Source: Ephydatia muelleri (lineage: Eukaryota; Porifera; Demospongiae; Spongillida; Spongillidae). Taken from it: DNA of 64,000 nucleotides. The DNA is taken from positions 1 through 64,000 of the forward strand of contig JABACO010000162.1 of NCBI GenBank assembly GCA_013339895.1. Direction: 5' to 3'. Positions 61,535 through 64,000 of this stretch are shown here, one piece after another. Every line of letters starts with the position of its first letter. The stretch's first letter is position 1. Position numbers and translations under genes: made by a program. The notes under the pieces were generated by a model. That model saw only the letters and a program-made list of their open reading frames with translations. It was not told where the DNA came from and did not search any database.

Positions 61535-64000
61535 CTATCTCTCTGTAGGAAGCGTCAGTGTTCCCTGCTCTATGTGGCTCGAGGTCTGGACACCCCCCTG
61601 CGCACCCCCTATCACCACCACTGTCTTGTTGCGCACCAGTGTGGATGTGCAGCTGTGCCTGCAGAGGGAAAGGCTGCACACTTGCAACCACTCCCAGGTA
61701 CCTGGCAAGATGGACGTAGATCTCTTTCCTCGCTGCCCAGTCGCGTCCTTCCCACCCACAGACGAAGAGGTAACCCCTGATGACGAGGGCTCCGGGACAA
61801 CCCAGGGGGCATTTCCGGCATCGTCTTCCACACGCTCCCCTCGCTCCCTCCCTCCCCTCATCCGCCGCAACGACCTTGAGCACTAGCTCGGGCATGTAGA
61901 CGGCGTAGGCCCTCTTGTGATTGGCCAGGACCCCGTCCCCTCCCAGCAGGTACCACGTGTCCCAGACACTTTGGTGCTGGCATGCCGGCGCTGGGCGCGG
62001 GCAAAGGGGCGACCGAGACCACTTGCAGTTGAAGTGTCCAGCACCTCGACCGTGGACAGACGACCTTTGGCGTTGCAGCCCCCCGGCGACCAGCACGTAG
62101 TGCTGTGTGCCACAGCCGACGCGTCACCCCTCTCTGTGGGCATAGGGGGTAGGCCACCCTGTTCCAACTCTTGGTTCTCCTGCTCCCCCGCTGAGATCCC
62201 TGACCGCTTGTACCTGTCGTTGGACCTGTTGTAGCCGCCAATGATGAGGAGGCGTTGGCCAGACGGAGGGAGGGGTTGAGGACGACCATGGCAAAGTGGG
62301 AGAGGAATAGCTGAGTCTGCCGCAGCAATGGGAGGAGCAGTCGTACACGATTCACGGAGGTGCTGTCGGTGAGGGAGGCGTTCCCGCCGCTCAGGCAGAC
62401 CCTGGTCACCCCACACTGACGCACTGGGTGTTGCCGACCGAGTGGCGCAGGTGACGCCTTTGGTACAGTGGATCGCAATGGATACCTTTGAGGGCCCGCC
62501 CTACGACTGTTGTGAGGGGGGTGGAGGTTGCGGACAGAGGATGTGAAAGTTGTATAGCCACCCTCCACCCCACCCCACCCGCCACCCCACCCACCCCACC
62601 CCCACCACGAGGCTAAGCATTAGAAAATTTTGATGCAGACGGTTGATTTATTTTTTAATTGTTTTACTAAGTGAGGAAAGAGGAAAGCCCGCCCGCCGAA
62701 TTATTCCTTCATCAACCGCTGACCTTATAATAGTGAACACACCACACCACACCTGTAATGTGGCATTGGTCTCATTGCTATGCCAGCAACTGTGGCATTG
62801 CAATAAAGAACCATTTCAAAATCGCTCGTTTTTTTTTTTAGAAAAAGTGAGGTTTACAAGGTTGACATAGCAATTGTATATCCTTGTTCCTTGGCTCATG
62901 CACGTGTACCCACACCTCCCTCGTGTACCCACACCTCATCATGCATGTGTACCCACACCCATCCATGCATGTGTACCCACACCTCATCCATGCATGTGAT
63001 ACCCACACCTCATCATGCATGTGTACCCACACCTCATCATGCACGTGTACCCACACCTCATCCATGCACGTGTACCCACACCTCATCCATGCACGTGTAC
63101 CCACACCTCATCCATGCACGTTGTACCCACACCTCATCCATGCACGTGTACCCACACCTCCCTCACCATGCACGTTGTACCCACACCTCATCCATGCATA
63201 TGTAACCACACCTCATCCATGCACGTGTACCCAACACCCTCACAGATGCATGTGTGTGTGCATCTACACTTGGCCTGAATATAATGTCCCCCATACCTGG
63301 TCCATTTGTGTACTTACCTGTGCCTGACCTTTAATGAACTTCCCCCTGCCCTCCAGTTCGGAAGTAAGAGCAAGCCACTTGCATTTTATACATCTCTATA
63401 ACTGCCGACTGCTCATGTGTAAACTGGCCTCTGAAGAGGATGCAATAGGATCACATCTAGCACTTCCCCCTCCCCTCCCCTCCCCTTCCCCCCCTCTCCC
63501 TTCAAGGGTATTCTCTGCACCTGCATCTGGTTGTCAAGCTTTCTGATAGTCAGTTGCTTATCTTCAAGCTCGCTCTGCAAAGAGGTTAGAAGTGTTAGAT
63601 GAACGAAAGCCACTGCAGAAATGTAGGATAGGACATATTGCGCCCTCACCCCACCTACCTGCAGAGACTCAATGACGGTCTGAAGGGTGGCCTGCTGCAT
63701 TTGAAGCTCTTCGATGAGCGCATCTTTCTCCGAAAGCACATCCTGAAGTATTTTGCATTCACCCTGCTTGGCCCGCAGTGCCTGATTGCTTTCAGTCTGT
63801 GAAGTTAGGAGGAGAAGGGTGCAGTGCTGTATAAGCCGGCACCTGCATGTTTACTTGCCTCTGCCATTTGCATCCTCAAGACGTCGTTCTCCAGGACTGT
63901 GTATGTACCTCACTTGCTCGTCTGTCCGCCTTTCTAGGTGTCCCTTTCCCTCTGCAGCTGGAGTGTCCACGCAGACTTCTGAAGGTTAGGTGTAGAGAGG
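61535..64000 (-). CDS. Kinase-coiled-coil-Kelch gene, second copy, Kelch and coiled-coil part only
   Basis: Counterpart of 44423-46862. The last blade reads VVVIGGAQGG and continues in frame to LTLPTER, stop at 61535, because the C run at about 61599 is one longer than in copy 1. Many indels break the other blades (61660-62480). Coiled-coil exons at 63500-63970 are close to copy 1. The kinase half would lie past the window end. Confidence 0.78.

Overview
The window is nuclear DNA from an animal, and my best inference is a sponge or another early-branching metazoan. The genes are compact and intron-rich. They sit on alternating strands with many short (50-100 base) introns and very short spacers. 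Several products are animal or ciliate-cell proteins (CFAP44, ODAD3/CCDC151, glomulin, WDR13, BBLN). One gene has a kinase + coiled-coil + Kelch layout whose activation-loop motif (YMPPEA) I associate with sponge kinase families. Introns are crowded with AC/GT microsatellites, polypyrimidine tracts, C or G homopolymers and minisatellites.

Layout, single-copy part: CFAP44 (+, 5' end outside, 68-12009); glomulin GLMN (-, 12240-16730); ribosomal protein eL28 (+, 16918-17775); a ZDHHC24-like palmitoyltransferase (+, 17939-18852); the diflavin reductase NDOR1 (-, 18964-24423); BBLN (+, 24539-24873); RNA helicase DHX33 (+, 25034-29171); lipid phosphatase PLPP6 (-, 29311-29931); ODAD3 (+, 30143-32839); CDK9 (-, 32981-34579); ARPC5 (+, 34692-35377, with a U12-type AT-AC intron); WDR13 (-, 35568 to about 39235); WDR46/UTP7 (+, 39530-43720); a kinase-coiled-coil-Kelch gene (-, 44423-48343); and the 3' end of the CCA-adding enzyme TRNT1 (-, 48574 to about 49021), whose 5' part is lost upstream.

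A run of exactly 1000 N (50120-51119) follows. After it, 51120-64000 is a second, same-orientation copy of 33973-46862. It holds the 5' part of CDK9, then ARPC5, WDR13, WDR46 and the Kelch/coiled-coil half of the kinase gene. The two copies differ mainly by one-base indels in homopolymers and short repeats, and those indels break many reading frames in copy 2. This looks more like an uncollapsed, poorly polished contig placed next to its partner than a real tandem duplication, but sequence alone cannot settle it. Similar one-base frame breaks also occur in single-copy genes here (CFAP44, eL28, ZDHHC24-like, kinase-Kelch, TRNT1), so base-level accuracy is limited throughout.

The genes do not form a pathway. 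They are housekeeping and cell-biology loci arranged as head-to-head pairs (GLMN/eL28, NDOR1/BBLN, PLPP6/ODAD3, CDK9/ARPC5, WDR13/WDR46) that probably share short bidirectional promoters. The strongest candidate for something little described is the kinase-coiled-coil-Kelch protein. Further points of note are the ARPC5 minor-spliceosome intron, two GC-AG introns, a small inverted-repeat element in the WDR13/WDR46 promoter region, and a minisatellite that multiplies a 5' splice site.
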